From: Citricoccus alkalitolerans
Lineage (GTDB): Bacteria; Actinomycetota; Actinomycetes; Actinomycetales; Micrococcaceae
DNA length: 64,000 bases
Reading direction: 5' to 3'
NCBI RefSeq assembly: GCF_039528175.1
Contig: NZ_BAAALH010000001.1
Span: forward strand, 558,001-622,000
The number at the start of each line of letters is the position of its first letter. Positions within the stretch are counted from its first letter, which is position 1. The position numbers and the translations under genes were made by a program. Below the pieces are notes generated by a model, which saw only the letters and a program-made list of their open reading frames with translations, had not been told where the DNA came from and searched no databases. This document shows positions 36,463 through 45,480 of the stretch, one piece after another.

Positions 36463-37593
36463 GTGACCATGGAATTCGCCCGCCATCCCCATCCCTCGCC
36501 GATCGCCGAGGAGCGGCGCCGGGAGATCCTGGTCAGCCCCGGCTTCGGGGAACACTTCACCGACCACATGGTCTCCATTGACTGGACCCGGGCGTCCGGG
36601 GAGGCCGCAGCGGTGTCCGCTGCTCCCCACAGCGGGGGAGAGTGGCATGACGCTCGCCTCGAACCGTTCGGCCCACTGTCACTCTCTCCGGCAGCCGCCG
36701 TATTCCACTATGCGCAGGAGATCTTCGAGGGCCTCAAGGCCTACCGGCATGACGACGGCAGCGTGTGGACCTTCCGCCCGCAGGCCAACGCCGCACGGCT
36801 CAACCGGTCCGCCCGCCGCCTGGCGCTGCCGGAGCTGCCGGAGGAGGTCTTCCTGGAGGCGTTGCGCGTGCTGGTCTCCACGGACCAGTCCTGGGTCCCC
36901 GACGGTGACGGCCAATCGCTCTACCTGCGCCCCTTCATGATCGCCACCGAGGAGTTCCTCGGCGTGCGGCCGGCCAACGAGGTGGGCTTCAAGGTCATCG
37001 CCTCCCCGGCCGGCAACTACTTCGGTGGTGAGCTCAAGCCCGTGTCCATCTGGGTGTCGCGAGAGCTGGCCCGTGCCGGCCACGGCGGAACGGGTGCCGC
37101 CAAGTTCGGGGGCAACTACGCCGCTTCGCTGGCGGCCCAGCTCGAGGCCTCGGCCCACGGCTGCGACCAGGTCCTGTTCCTGGATCCTGTCCGGGACAAC
37201 GCTGTCGAGGAGCTCGGCGGCATGAACGTCTTCTTCGTCTTCGCGGACGGCAGTCTGGTCACCCCCGAGCTGACCGGCACCATCCTCGAGGGCGTGACGC
37301 GCTCCTCGGTGATCCAGTTGGGCCGTGATCGTGGCATGGACGTGGCCGAGCGCACCATCACCGTCGAGGAATGGCGTGCGGGTGTGGCCAGCGGCGAGAT
37401 CACCGAGGTCTTCGCCTGCGGCACGGCTGCGGTCATCACGCCGATCGGCACTCTCGTGGACGGCGAGGACTCGTTCACATCGCCGGAGGTCGATCCAGCC
37501 ACGTCGGTGGCGCTGGACATCCGCCGGGAGCTGCTGGACCTGCAGACCGGCCGTGGTGACGACCGGCATGGCTGGCTGTACCGGCTGGCGTGA
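36463..37593 (+). CDS. ilvE: Branched-chain amino-acid aminotransferase
   Basis: 376 aa. Fold type IV PLP enzyme for the last step of valine, leucine and isoleucine synthesis. Motifs are DHMVSIDW, FHYAQEIFEGLKAYR, the PLP Lys in TGAAKFGGNYAASL, GGMNVFFVF and EITEVFACGTAAVITPIG. GTG 36463 is chosen (AAAGAAG upstream, similar N-terminal length to M. tuberculosis IlvE); ATG 36469 and 36430 are alternatives, the last inside a TATGAT that looks like the -10 box. It follows leuB after 115 nt. Confidence 0.93.
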   Translation: MTMEFARHPHPSPIAEERRREILVSPGFGEHFTDHMVSIDWTRASGEAAAVSAAPHSGGEWHDARLEPFGPLSLSPAAAVFHYAQEIFEGLKAYRHDDGSVWTFRPQANAARLNRSARRLALPELPEEVFLEALRVLVSTDQSWVPDGDGQSLYLRPFMIATEEFLGVRPANEVGFKVIASPAGNYFGGELKPVSIWVSRELARAGHGGTGAAKFGGNYAASLAAQLEASAHGCDQVLFLDPVRDNAVEELGGMNVFFVFADGSLVTPELTGTILEGVTRSSVIQLGRDRGMDVAERTITVEEWRAGVASGEITEVFACGTAAVITPIGTLVDGEDSFTSPEVDPATSVALDIRRELLDLQTGRGDDRHGWLYRLA

Positions 37594-37628
37594 TCCGGCG
37601 GGCCGTTCCGCTGCCCTAGTCTGGTGGC

Positions 37629-38432
37629 ATGCGCATTGCCCGATTTGTTGTAGACGCCGAACCTCAGTACGGACTCGTCGAGGGGGAGGCGGATAACCCC
37701 CAGGCCGACTCGGAGGACCTCGAGGTCGTGGTCCTCCACGGGGACCCGTTCTTCCAGGGCATCCAGCCCACCGCCACGCGCCACCGTCTGGCGGACGTGC
37801 GCCTCGTGGCCCCCATCATCCCCCGGTCCAAGATCGTGGGTGTGGGGCGCAATTGGGCGGACCACGCCTCCGAACTCGGCAACGCCGTCCCGGACAGCCC
37901 ACAGTTCTTCCTCAAGCCCAACACGTCCGTGGTGGGACCGGGAGAGCCAGTCACCCTGCCGAGCTGGAGCGATCAGATCTCCTATGAGGCCGAGTTGGCC
38001 GTGGTCATCGGCACCATCTGCAAGGACGTCCCCGCCGAACGCGTGGACGATGTGGTCTTCGGCTACACGGTCGGCAACGATCTCACCGCCCGGGACGCGC
38101 AGAAGTCCGACCTGCAGTGGGCCCGCGCCAAAGGCTTCGACGGTGCCTGCCCCCTCGGGCCATGGATCGAGACCGGCCTGTCCAGTGCGGACACCGAGGA
38201 CCTGGGCATCCGGATGGAACTGGACGGCGCCGTTGTCCAGGACGGCCGCACCTCGGGCATGGTCTTCGGCGTGAAGGAGATCGTCTCCGCCGTCTCCCAG
38301 GCCTTCACCCTGCTCCCCGGTGACGTCATCCTCACCGGGACGCCGGCCGGCGTCGGTCTCGTGGAAGGCGGGCAGCGGACCGAGGCGACCGTGGAGGGCA
38401 TCGGTACCCTCACCACGGTGTTCCGCCGCTGA
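37629..38432 (+). CDS. Fumarylacetoacetate hydrolase (FAH) family protein
   Basis: 267 aa. FAH-fold enzyme with the metal-binding acidic set (SYEAELAVVIG and GNDLTARDAQ) and the substrate loop RNWADHASELGN. Many members act on 2-hydroxyhepta-dienedioate, acylpyruvates or oxaloacetate; the exact reaction cannot be told. ATG 37629 follows TAGTCT by 6 nt (leaderless pattern). It stands between ilvE and gltX, a conserved place in Micrococcales, but there is no link to amino-acid synthesis in the sequence. Confidence 0.88.
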   Translation: MRIARFVVDAEPQYGLVEGEADNPQADSEDLEVVVLHGDPFFQGIQPTATRHRLADVRLVAPIIPRSKIVGVGRNWADHASELGNAVPDSPQFFLKPNTSVVGPGEPVTLPSWSDQISYEAELAVVIGTICKDVPAERVDDVVFGYTVGNDLTARDAQKSDLQWARAKGFDGACPLGPWIETGLSSADTEDLGIRMELDGAVVQDGRTSGMVFGVKEIVSAVSQAFTLLPGDVILTGTPAGVGLVEGGQRTEATVEGIGTLTTVFRR

Positions 38433-38548
38433 CGCCGTCCCAGCACCTCGGTCTGCCCCGGGGAGGGAACCGGCGGTGGGCCCCGCAGTGGCAGCCGGAC
38501 CGCCCGTGACGAGAAGGCGGCGGGGGCCACACTAGAATGGTGGCCATC

Positions 38549-40108
38549 ATGAGCCCTGAAACCCGACCGGCCCCTGCCGATGTTCCCGCTGTCCCCGCCG
38601 AGACGCCCGTCCGTGTCCGCTTCTGTCCCTCACCCACCGGAACCCCACACGTCGGGTTGATCCGCACGGCCCTGTTCAACTGGGGCTGGGCGCGCCACAC
38701 CGGCGGCAAGATGGTGTTCCGCATCGAGGACACCGACGCCAAGCGCGATTCGGAGGAGAGCTACCAGCAGTTGCTGGAGGCCATGGACTGGCTCGGCATC
38801 GACTGGGACGAGGGCGTGGAGGTCGGTGGACCGCACGGCCCCTACCGGCAGTCACAGCGGGCCGACCTCTACCAGGAGGTCATCACCAAGCTCCGGGACG
38901 CCGGGTACATCTACGAGGCCTTCTCCACGGCTGACGAGGTCGAGGCCCGGCACCGGGCCGCCGGCCGGGACCCGAAGCTGGGCTACGACAATTTCGACCG
39001 CGAGCTGTCGGAGGAGCAGAAGCAGGCTTTCCGGGCGGAGGGCCGGGAGCCGGTGCTGCGCCTGCGCATGCCGGACACGGACATCACCTTCACGGACACC
39101 GTCCGCGGTGAGATCACCTTCCGGGCGGGCTCCGTCCCGGACTTCGTGGTGGTCCGTGCCGACGGGAACCCGCTGTACACCCTGGTGAACCCCGTGGACG
39201 ACGCACTGATGGAGATCACGCACGTGCTGCGCGGTGAGGACCTGCTCTCCTCCACGCCACGCCAGATCGCCCTCTACCGTGCCCTCTACGCGGTGGGCGT
39301 GGCCCGGTACATGCCGGAGTTCGGGCACCTGCCCTACGTCATGGGCGAGGGCAACAAGAAATTGTCCAAGCGTGATCCGCAGTCGAACCTCTTCCTGCAC
39401 CGTGAGCGCGGCTTCATCCCCGAGGGGCTCATCAACTACCTGGCCCTGCTGGGCTGGTCCCTCTCCGCGGATGAGGACATCTTCACCCGCGAGCAGTTCA
39501 TCGAGGCCTTCGACATCCACCAGGTGCTGGCCAATCCCGCCCGCTTCGACGAGAAGAAGGCCACGGCGATCAACGGCACCCACATCCGGATGCTGGACGC
39601 CGCCGACTTCCGTGGCCGGCTGGTGCCGCACCTGCAGGCTGCGGGGCTGGTGGGAGAGTCCCTGACCGACCGGGAGAACGAGATCCTCGACGCCGGTGCC
39701 CCCCTCGTCCAGGAACGCATCGCCCTGCTGGGGGAGGCCGTGGACATGCTCGCCTTCCTCTTCCGGCCGGATACGGACATCAGGACGGTGGACGGGGCCC
39801 TGAAGGGCATGCCCGCCGATCTCCCGGCGGCCCTGGCCGCGGCCCGGGCCGGCCTGGACGGGATCGACGCCGGCTCGTGGACCGTTGAGGCCATCGAGGC
39901 CGCCCTGCGTGCCACATTGATCGGCGGCCTGGGACTCAAGCCGCGGCAGGCCTTCGGTCCCGTGCGGACCGCAGTGTCCGGCAAGAAGGTCTCGCCGCCG
40001 CTGTTCGAGTCCCTGGAGATCCTGGGCAAGGACTCGACCCTGACGCGCCTGGACCGGTTTGCGGCTGAACAGGCTGAGCAGCGGGCGGCGGCCACGCCGG
40101 ACACCTAG
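38549..40108 (+). CDS. gltX: Glutamyl-tRNA synthetase
   Basis: 519 aa. Class I synthetase: RFCPSPTGTPHVGLIRTALFNW (HIGH-type, here HVGL), FRIEDTD and the KMSKS-type KLSKRD. In actinobacteria this enzyme usually also misacylates tRNA-Gln for GatCAB correction. ATG 38549 fits the conserved start; an in-frame ATG 38537 overlaps TAGAAT (38533-38538), which looks like its -10. It shares CTAG (40105-40108) with the convergent permease gene, each gene using it as stop. The tRNA-Gln and tRNA-Glu genes lie 1.5 kb downstream. Confidence 0.95.
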   Translation: MSPETRPAPADVPAVPAETPVRVRFCPSPTGTPHVGLIRTALFNWGWARHTGGKMVFRIEDTDAKRDSEESYQQLLEAMDWLGIDWDEGVEVGGPHGPYRQSQRADLYQEVITKLRDAGYIYEAFSTADEVEARHRAAGRDPKLGYDNFDRELSEEQKQAFRAEGREPVLRLRMPDTDITFTDTVRGEITFRAGSVPDFVVVRADGNPLYTLVNPVDDALMEITHVLRGEDLLSSTPRQIALYRALYAVGVARYMPEFGHLPYVMGEGNKKLSKRDPQSNLFLHRERGFIPEGLINYLALLGWSLSADEDIFTREQFIEAFDIHQVLANPARFDEKKATAINGTHIRMLDAADFRGRLVPHLQAAGLVGESLTDRENEILDAGAPLVQERIALLGEAVDMLAFLFRPDTDIRTVDGALKGMPADLPAALAAARAGLDGIDAGSWTVEAIEAALRATLIGGLGLKPRQAFGPVRTAVSGKKVSPPLFESLEILGKDSTLTRLDRFAAEQAEQRAAATPDT

Positions 40109-41472
40109 GGCGCCCGGCGGGATCCATCTGCTGAGCCCTCCTCAGAGTCCTTGTCGGTGGAGTGCTCGCCGTGTGCCTGTCGGCGCCAGGCGGCCAGGCC
40201 GGCGAGCACCGCAGCCAGGGCGAGGAACGGCAGACCGAGTCGCCAGACCTCGCCCTCGACCTGGGTGGTCAGGCCGATGCAGGTGACGATCCCGGCCACG
40301 GGTAGGAACGCTGGGACCCGGAAGTGGCGCCGGTCCACCGGGTCCCGCCGCAGCACGAGCACGGCGGCGTTGACCGCGGTGAACACCACGAGCAGCAAGA
40401 GCACCATGGTGCCCGCCAGGATCTCCAGCGTGCCGGTCAGCGCGAGTGCCAGGGAGAGGCCGGTGGTGGCGATGATGGCCACCCAGGGAGTCCGCCGTTG
40501 CGGCAGCAGACGGGTCAGCACGGCCGGCAGGAGCCCATCCCGGGCCATGCCGTAGGCCAGGCGTGAGGACATGATGCCGGTCAGCAGGGCTCCGTTGGCC
40601 ACCGCTACGAGGGCGATCACACTGAAGAGGACTGGCGGGATGAATCCGGCGGCCGTGACCACCTGGAGCAGGGGAGCAGAACTCTCGGCCAGTTCCGCCG
40701 TGGGGATGACGGCCGCGGCAGCAGCTCCGACAAGTGCGTAGACGACTCCCGCCACGACCAGGGCGCCGAAGAGTGCCCGGGGGTAGGACCGGGCCGGGTC
40801 CCTGGTCTCCTCGGCGATGTTCACGCTCGTCTCGAAGCCCACGTAGGAGTAGAAGGCGAGGACGGTGCCGGCCAGGACGGCGGGCAGTGGACCATGGTCC
40901 TCCGTGCCCAGCTCTGTCAGCCGGCCGAGATCCCCGTCGCCGCGGGCCACGACGATGATGCCGAGGACGACGACCAGGATGAGCCCCGAGACCTCGATGA
41001 TGGTGGCCACGCGGTTGGCACCCAGCGACTCGGAGATGCCCCGTGCGTTCAGGGCGGCCAGCAGCCCCAGGAAGACCACCACGACGAGGGCCGTGGGCAG
41101 CGTGACGAACTCGGTGAGGTAGTCGCCGGCGAAGCCGAGCGCCAGGGTGCCCACGGACACGATGCCGGCCGCGAGCATGCAGAATCCCACCAGGAAGCCG
41201 ATGAAGGGGCCGAAGGCGCGCATGGTGTAGTGGGCGGAGCCTCCGGCGCGCGGATACTTGGTGGCCAGCTCGGCGTAGGAACCGGCCGTCAGCAGGGCCA
41301 GGACCAAGGCCACCACGAGGGGGACCCAGACGGCTCCGCCCGCAGTGGCGGCGATCTCGCCGGCCAGGACGTAGACGCCCGCGCCGAGGACATCACCGAG
41401 GATGAAGAAGAAGAGCCCAGCGGTGGTGACCGTGCGGCGCAGGGAAACAGGCTGACCAGAGGATGCTGTCAT
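40105..41472 (-). CDS. APC-family amino acid/polyamine permease
   Basis: 455 aa. About twelve membrane segments. The APC family pattern is at the N-terminus: GLFFFILGDVLGAGVYVLAGEIAATAGG (segment 1 with the unwound Gly-rich centre), then SYAELATKYPRAGGSAHYTMRAFG. Later SYVGFETSVNIAEETRDPARSYPRA is the typical intracellular loop. It imports or exchanges an amino acid or polyamine, substrate unknown. ATG 41472 is preferred because TACAGT lies 6 nt upstream. It is convergent with gltX and divergent from tRNA-Gln. Confidence 0.9.
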   Translation of the reverse strand: MTASSGQPVSLRRTVTTAGLFFFILGDVLGAGVYVLAGEIAATAGGAVWVPLVVALVLALLTAGSYAELATKYPRAGGSAHYTMRAFGPFIGFLVGFCMLAAGIVSVGTLALGFAGDYLTEFVTLPTALVVVVFLGLLAALNARGISESLGANRVATIIEVSGLILVVVLGIIVVARGDGDLGRLTELGTEDHGPLPAVLAGTVLAFYSYVGFETSVNIAEETRDPARSYPRALFGALVVAGVVYALVGAAAAAVIPTAELAESSAPLLQVVTAAGFIPPVLFSVIALVAVANGALLTGIMSSRLAYGMARDGLLPAVLTRLLPQRRTPWVAIIATTGLSLALALTGTLEILAGTMVLLLLVVFTAVNAAVLVLRRDPVDRRHFRVPAFLPVAGIVTCIGLTTQVEGEVWRLGLPFLALAAVLAGLAAWRRQAHGEHSTDKDSEEGSADGSRRAP

Positions 41473-41513
41473 GGACACACTGTAGGCATGGAGGAGTCTG
41501 TGTGGCGCCCGTT

Positions 41514-41542
41514 TTGTCATTGGGGCGGAACGTCGGTATAGT
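41514..41542 (+). promoter_or_regulatory. tRNA-Gln/tRNA-Glu promoter (TTGTCA, 17 bp, TATAGT)
   Basis: TTGTCA at 41514-41519 and TATAGT at 41537-41542 are 17 bp apart, a near-consensus sigma-70 type promoter. It lies 80 nt upstream of tRNA-Gln, as expected for a strong stable-RNA promoter. Confidence 0.75.
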
Positions 41543-41622
41543 AAACACCCGTGCCGGAGTGAGTCCGGCATGCATGGCGCAAGATGGGGTTCGGGCCACT
41601 GGACCTTCTCCTTGACAGCCAT

Positions 41623-41694
41623 TGGGGTATGGTGTAATCGGCAACACAACGGTTTCTGGTACCGTCATTCTAGGTTCGAGTCCTGGTACCCCAG
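41623..41694 (+). tRNA. tRNA-Gln (anticodon CUG)
   Basis: 72 nt. The acceptor TGGGGTA pairs with TACCCCA and the discriminator is G. The anticodon stem ACGGT/ACCGT encloses TTCTGGT with anticodon CTG. The T arm is CTAGG-TTCGAGT-CCTGG. CCA is not encoded. It probably shares a transcript with the tRNA-Glu downstream. Confidence 0.95.
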
Positions 41695-41808
41695 CGGAGT
41701 CCATCGGTTCGGTTTCGATCGATTTGGTGGAATCTCCCAGAGTGTGAAATACTACTGGGGTTGCCCAATCGGAAACGCCGCATGGCAGGACGGTTGAGCG
41801 ACGGTGAC

Positions 41809-41881
41809 GGCCCCATCGTATAGCGGCCTAGTACGCTGCCCTCTCACGGCGGTAACGCGGGTTCGAATCCCGCTGGGGNNN
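41809..41881 (+). tRNA. tRNA-Glu (anticodon CUC), 3' end lost in an assembly gap
   Basis: The acceptor GGCCCCA pairs with TGGGG plus unknown bases. The anticodon loop reads CTCTCAC with CTC. The T arm is GCGGG-TTCGAAT-CCCGC. The last three positions of the tRNA fall in the N run that begins at 41879, so the 3' boundary is inferred. The gene lies downstream of tRNA-Gln. Confidence 0.88.
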
Positions 41882-41908
41882 NNNNNNNNNNNNNNNNNNN
41901 NNNNNNNN
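41879..41908. other. 30-base N run (assembly gap)
   Basis: The gap begins inside tRNA-Glu and ends 50 nt before the first GTPase gene. Because tRNA-Glu genes often occur in near-identical tandem copies in this region, the true missing length may be longer than 30. Confidence 0.95.
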
Positions 41909-41958
41909 CTGGAGTCTGCTGTGCTCCCGTGTCCTGTTCCGGTGCCATGATGGGATGC

Positions 41959-43734
41959 GTGAGCACTGATCCCACCTTCGTCCCGCCACAGCCAGCGGCC
42001 CAGGCCGTGGACCTGCTGAGTCGGCTGCGCAGCGAACTGGCCGGGGTATCCCTTCCGCTCGGTGTCGACGCAGCTGCCGGGGCCGTCCGAGTGCGGGACG
42101 CCGCCATCGCCCAGCTGGACGACTATGTCCTCCCGCGGTACCGCAACCTGGACGCACCGCTGCTGGCCGTCGTCGGGGGATCAACCGGTGCTGGCAAGTC
42201 CACTCTCGTCAATGCCCTGGTGGGGCACGCTGTGACTCGCTCCGGCGCCATCCGTCCGACCACACGGCAACCGATCCTCCTGCATCACCCGGAGGACGTC
42301 GACTGGTTCACCACCACCCGCGTGCTGCCGAATCTCTCCCGGACCACCGGCCACCGCGCCATGCCGGGGACCACGGTGCCCGCGGAACGCGTGGGGGTGG
42401 ATCCGGATCCAGAGGCCATCAATTCCCTGGTCCTGGTGGCCGAACCGGCCCTGCCCGCCGGACTGGCCCTGCTGGACGCCCCGGACATCGACTCCATTGC
42501 GGACGAGAACCGCCGGCTGGCCGGTCAGCTCCTCTCGGCCGCCGACCTGTGGATCTTCGTCACCACCGCGAACCGCTATGCGGATGCCGTCCCCTGGGAG
42601 TTGCTCCTGGACGCCGCCGCGCGAGACATCACGGTCGCCGTGGTGCTGGACCGCGTTCCGGCCGGCGTGGAGGAGGAGGTGGCCACGGACCTGCGCGGAC
42701 TCCTCGAGCGTCAGGGGCTGGCCTCAGCCGGGCTCTTCGTCGTCACTGAGTCCGCCCTCGACGCCCAGGGAATGCTCCCGGTGGGCACCGCGCGGCCGCT
42801 ACGCGAGTGGCTGGAGTCCATTGCCGGCGATGCCGGTTCCCGTGCGGAGATCGCCCGCCGCACCCTCAACGGGGTGGTTCGGCAGCTGGCTGAGAAGATC
42901 TCCATCCTGGCGGAGGCCGAAGACGACCAGCGCCACGCGGTGGCCCGACTGTCCGGTGACGTGGACTCCGCCTACGAGCAAGCGCTGGCGGGCGTCCTTG
43001 CCTCGACCCAGGACGGGACGCTGCTGCGCGGCGAGGTGCTCTCCCGCTGGCAGGACTTCGTCGGCACGGGAGAATTCTTCCGGTCCCTGGAATCGGGGAT
43101 CGGGCGGCTGAGGGACCGGATCACCTCCTTCTTCCGGGGCCGGCCGGTCCCACCGGAAGACGTCGAGACGGCCATCGAGACGGGTCTGCACGCCGTCCTC
43201 GTGGAACAGGCTGCTGCAGCCTCCGAGGAGTCCGCCCAGCGCTGGCGTCAGGACGCAGCCGGTCGTACGCTCTTCACCGGCCAGGACCCAGACAGGCTCC
43301 CCGCCGACTTCAGCGACCGCGCGGCCGCAGAGATCCGGGGCTGGCAGGGGGATCTGATCTCGCTGATCGAACAGGAAGGCGCCGGCAAGCGGACGATGGC
43401 CCGGATCTCCGCCCTGGGGGTGAACGGCGTGGCCGTGACCCTGATGATCGCCTCCTTCGCCTCCACCGGCGGACTGCTGGGCATCGAGGTCGGGATCGCC
43501 GGCGGGACCGCGGTGGTGGCGCAGAAGCTGCTCGAGTCGATCTTCGGCGAGGACGCCGTCCGCCGGCTGGCCCAACGCTCCCAGGAGAATCTCGTGGACC
43601 GGATCACCGGACTGCTGCAAGCCGACGCCCGCCGGTTCACTGCGCTGCTGGATGGCGTCCGTGGCCAGGAGGCGACTGATCAGCTGCGTTCCCTCGTTCC
43701 CGACCTGCACCGGCTGGCCGGACGGGAGGGCTGA
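41959..43734 (+). CDS. Dynamin/Era-like P-loop GTPase (first of a tandem pair)
   Basis: 591 aa. G1 loop GGSTGAGKST (residues 73-82), G3-like DAPDIDSI (173-180, in place of DxPG) and a degenerate G4 LDRVP (about 230). The C-terminal half is helical, with a Gly/Ala-rich hydrophobic hairpin (about 490-530) that could insert in the membrane, followed by an amphipathic C-terminus. GTG 41959 lies 7 nt after CATGAT. The next GTPase begins 3 nt after its stop, so the two form a unit. The arrangement is like bacterial dynamin-like protein pairs, but the motifs are nearer Era/YfjP GTPases. The function is unknown. Confidence 0.82.
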   Translation: MSTDPTFVPPQPAAQAVDLLSRLRSELAGVSLPLGVDAAAGAVRVRDAAIAQLDDYVLPRYRNLDAPLLAVVGGSTGAGKSTLVNALVGHAVTRSGAIRPTTRQPILLHHPEDVDWFTTTRVLPNLSRTTGHRAMPGTTVPAERVGVDPDPEAINSLVLVAEPALPAGLALLDAPDIDSIADENRRLAGQLLSAADLWIFVTTANRYADAVPWELLLDAAARDITVAVVLDRVPAGVEEEVATDLRGLLERQGLASAGLFVVTESALDAQGMLPVGTARPLREWLESIAGDAGSRAEIARRTLNGVVRQLAEKISILAEAEDDQRHAVARLSGDVDSAYEQALAGVLASTQDGTLLRGEVLSRWQDFVGTGEFFRSLESGIGRLRDRITSFFRGRPVPPEDVETAIETGLHAVLVEQAAAASEESAQRWRQDAAGRTLFTGQDPDRLPADFSDRAAAEIRGWQGDLISLIEQEGAGKRTMARISALGVNGVAVTLMIASFASTGGLLGIEVGIAGGTAVVAQKLLESIFGEDAVRRLAQRSQENLVDRITGLLQADARRFTALLDGVRGQEATDQLRSLVPDLHRLAGREG

Positions 43735-43737
43735 CCC

Positions 43738-45480
43738 ATGACGACTCTCGACTCTGGTCCGCTGGACCGTAAACTCACTGCGCTCGAGACCGCGGCACGG
43801 CTGGGTGAGGGCCGGGTGAGCGCGCAGGCGCTGGCCTCCGCCCGTCAGGTGGTGGAACGGGCCCGGGAACGACGCCGGCTCTCGGCCGACCACACGGTCG
43901 TCGGCTTCTTCGGCGCCACCGGTTCCGGTAAATCCAGCCTCTTCAATGCGGTCACCGGTCATCCTCTTGCCCGGGCCGCGGCCACGCGGCCCACGACCTC
44001 CGAGCCCCTGGCCGCCGTGTGGGGTGCTGACGGGTCCGAACCGCTGCTCGACTGGCTGGAGGTCTCCCACCGTCACCAGCTGGACGGTCCCGCGGCCGGA
44101 GCTGAGCCCTCGGGGCCGTGGTCCCGGTTGCTCGGCCAGCGCTGGACCCGGAAGGACGGCCGGCAGAACGGACGCACGAACAGTCGACAGAACGACCAGC
44201 CCGGGGGCCTGATCCTGCTGGACCTGCCGGACTTCGACTCGATCGCCGCACGGCACCGGGAGATCGTGGCCCGGCTGGCCGGCCAGGTGGACGTGTTGGT
44301 CTGGGTCGTGGACCCGCAGAAATACGCGGATGCCGCCCTGCACCGCGAATTCCTCGAGCCGCTGGCCGCCCACCGCGGCGTCACCCTCGTAGTCCTGAAT
44401 CAGATCGACCGGTTGGCTGAGGCGGACGTGGGGGCGGTGATCGCGTCCCTGAAGGGCATCCTGGCCCAGGACGGCCTCGCCCGGGTGCCCGTCTATCCCA
44501 CGTCGGCCACCACCGGCGCCGGAGTCGAGCCCGTCCGATCCGCCATCGCGGAAGTCGCCGCACGGCGGAGCGCCGCCAGTGAACGGCTGATCTCGGATGT
44601 GCGCACGGCCGCCAGGGCCCTTGGCGCCGGGGACGCGGGAGGCGTTCCAGCCGGCGTCGGGAAGGCGGATGAGGCCAGGCTCGTGGACGCGCTGACCGAG
44701 GCTGCCGGCGTCACCACCGTGGTGCGGGCCGTGCAGCGGTCCTATCGGCTCGAGGGCGGCCGCCGCACCGGATGGCCTGTGGTCCGGTGGGCCACGCGCC
44801 TTCGTCAAGACCCGTTGCGCCGGCTCGGGTTGCGCCGCGGGGACGTTCCGCAGCGCGCATCGAACCGAGGCCCGGTCTCCGCGGTGGACGATCCGCGACT
44901 GCACCGGAGCTCACTGCCCGAGCGCAGCCCGGCCCAGCGGGCGCAGGGCGACGGTGCCATCCGCGTTTTCGCCGAGGTCACGGGCTCCGGAGCCCCGGAT
45001 GCGTGGCGTTCCTCCATCCGCCGTGCCGCCCGCAGCCATGCGGACACGCTCCCGGACGAACTGGACCAGGCGATCACCTCCACCGACCTGGGGGCCGGGA
45101 AGGGTTCCTGGTGGTGGCACGTGGCCAATGCCCTCCAGTGGATCGCCCTGGTGGCCGCTGTGGCAGGTCTCGCCTGGTTGGGCGTCCTGGCTCTGGCCGG
45201 GTACTTCCAGTTCGAGCTGCCTCCCGCCCCGGACGTGGAGAGTTTCCCGATTCCCACGCTGCTCGTGTTCGGTGGACTGGCCTTCGGGTTGTTGCTGGCA
45301 CTGCTGATGGCCCCGCTGGTGCGGCTGGTGGCGCGGAACCGCGCGCGCCGTGCCCGACGCCGGCTGCGCGCCGCGGTCTCAGGGGTCGCCCGGGAGCGCA
45401 TCGCCGAGCCCGTGACGGCGGAGATCGAACGCTACGGTGCGTTCCGGGAGGCGCTGGCGGCGGCCAGCGGGCGTCATTGA
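43738..45480 (+). CDS. P-loop GTPase with C-terminal membrane segments (second of a tandem pair)
   Basis: 580 aa. G1 GATGSGKSS (residues 59-67), G3-like DLPDFDSI (162-169) and G4 NQID (221-224). Like its partner, it has P-D-x-D-S-I in the switch II region instead of DxPG. Two predicted membrane segments lie near residues 458-482 and 500-525, after a WWWH run. It follows the first GTPase by 3 nt and overlaps the thiL start by 4 nt (TTGA). It may act at the membrane with its partner as a heteromeric GTPase. The physiological role is unknown. Confidence 0.83.
   Translation: MTTLDSGPLDRKLTALETAARLGEGRVSAQALASARQVVERARERRRLSADHTVVGFFGATGSGKSSLFNAVTGHPLARAAATRPTTSEPLAAVWGADGSEPLLDWLEVSHRHQLDGPAAGAEPSGPWSRLLGQRWTRKDGRQNGRTNSRQNDQPGGLILLDLPDFDSIAARHREIVARLAGQVDVLVWVVDPQKYADAALHREFLEPLAAHRGVTLVVLNQIDRLAEADVGAVIASLKGILAQDGLARVPVYPTSATTGAGVEPVRSAIAEVAARRSAASERLISDVRTAARALGAGDAGGVPAGVGKADEARLVDALTEAAGVTTVVRAVQRSYRLEGGRRTGWPVVRWATRLRQDPLRRLGLRRGDVPQRASNRGPVSAVDDPRLHRSSLPERSPAQRAQGDGAIRVFAEVTGSGAPDAWRSSIRRAARSHADTLPDELDQAITSTDLGAGKGSWWWHVANALQWIALVAAVAGLAWLGVLALAGYFQFELPPAPDVESFPIPTLLVFGGLAFGLLLALLMAPLVRLVARNRARRARRRLRAAVSGVARERIAEPVTAEIERYGAFREALAAASGRH

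Noticed and set aside
44772..45476. N-terminal extension of ThiL in the same frame
   Set aside because: It overlaps the second GTPase for 235 codons with no homology; the conserved ThiL start lies just after 45477.
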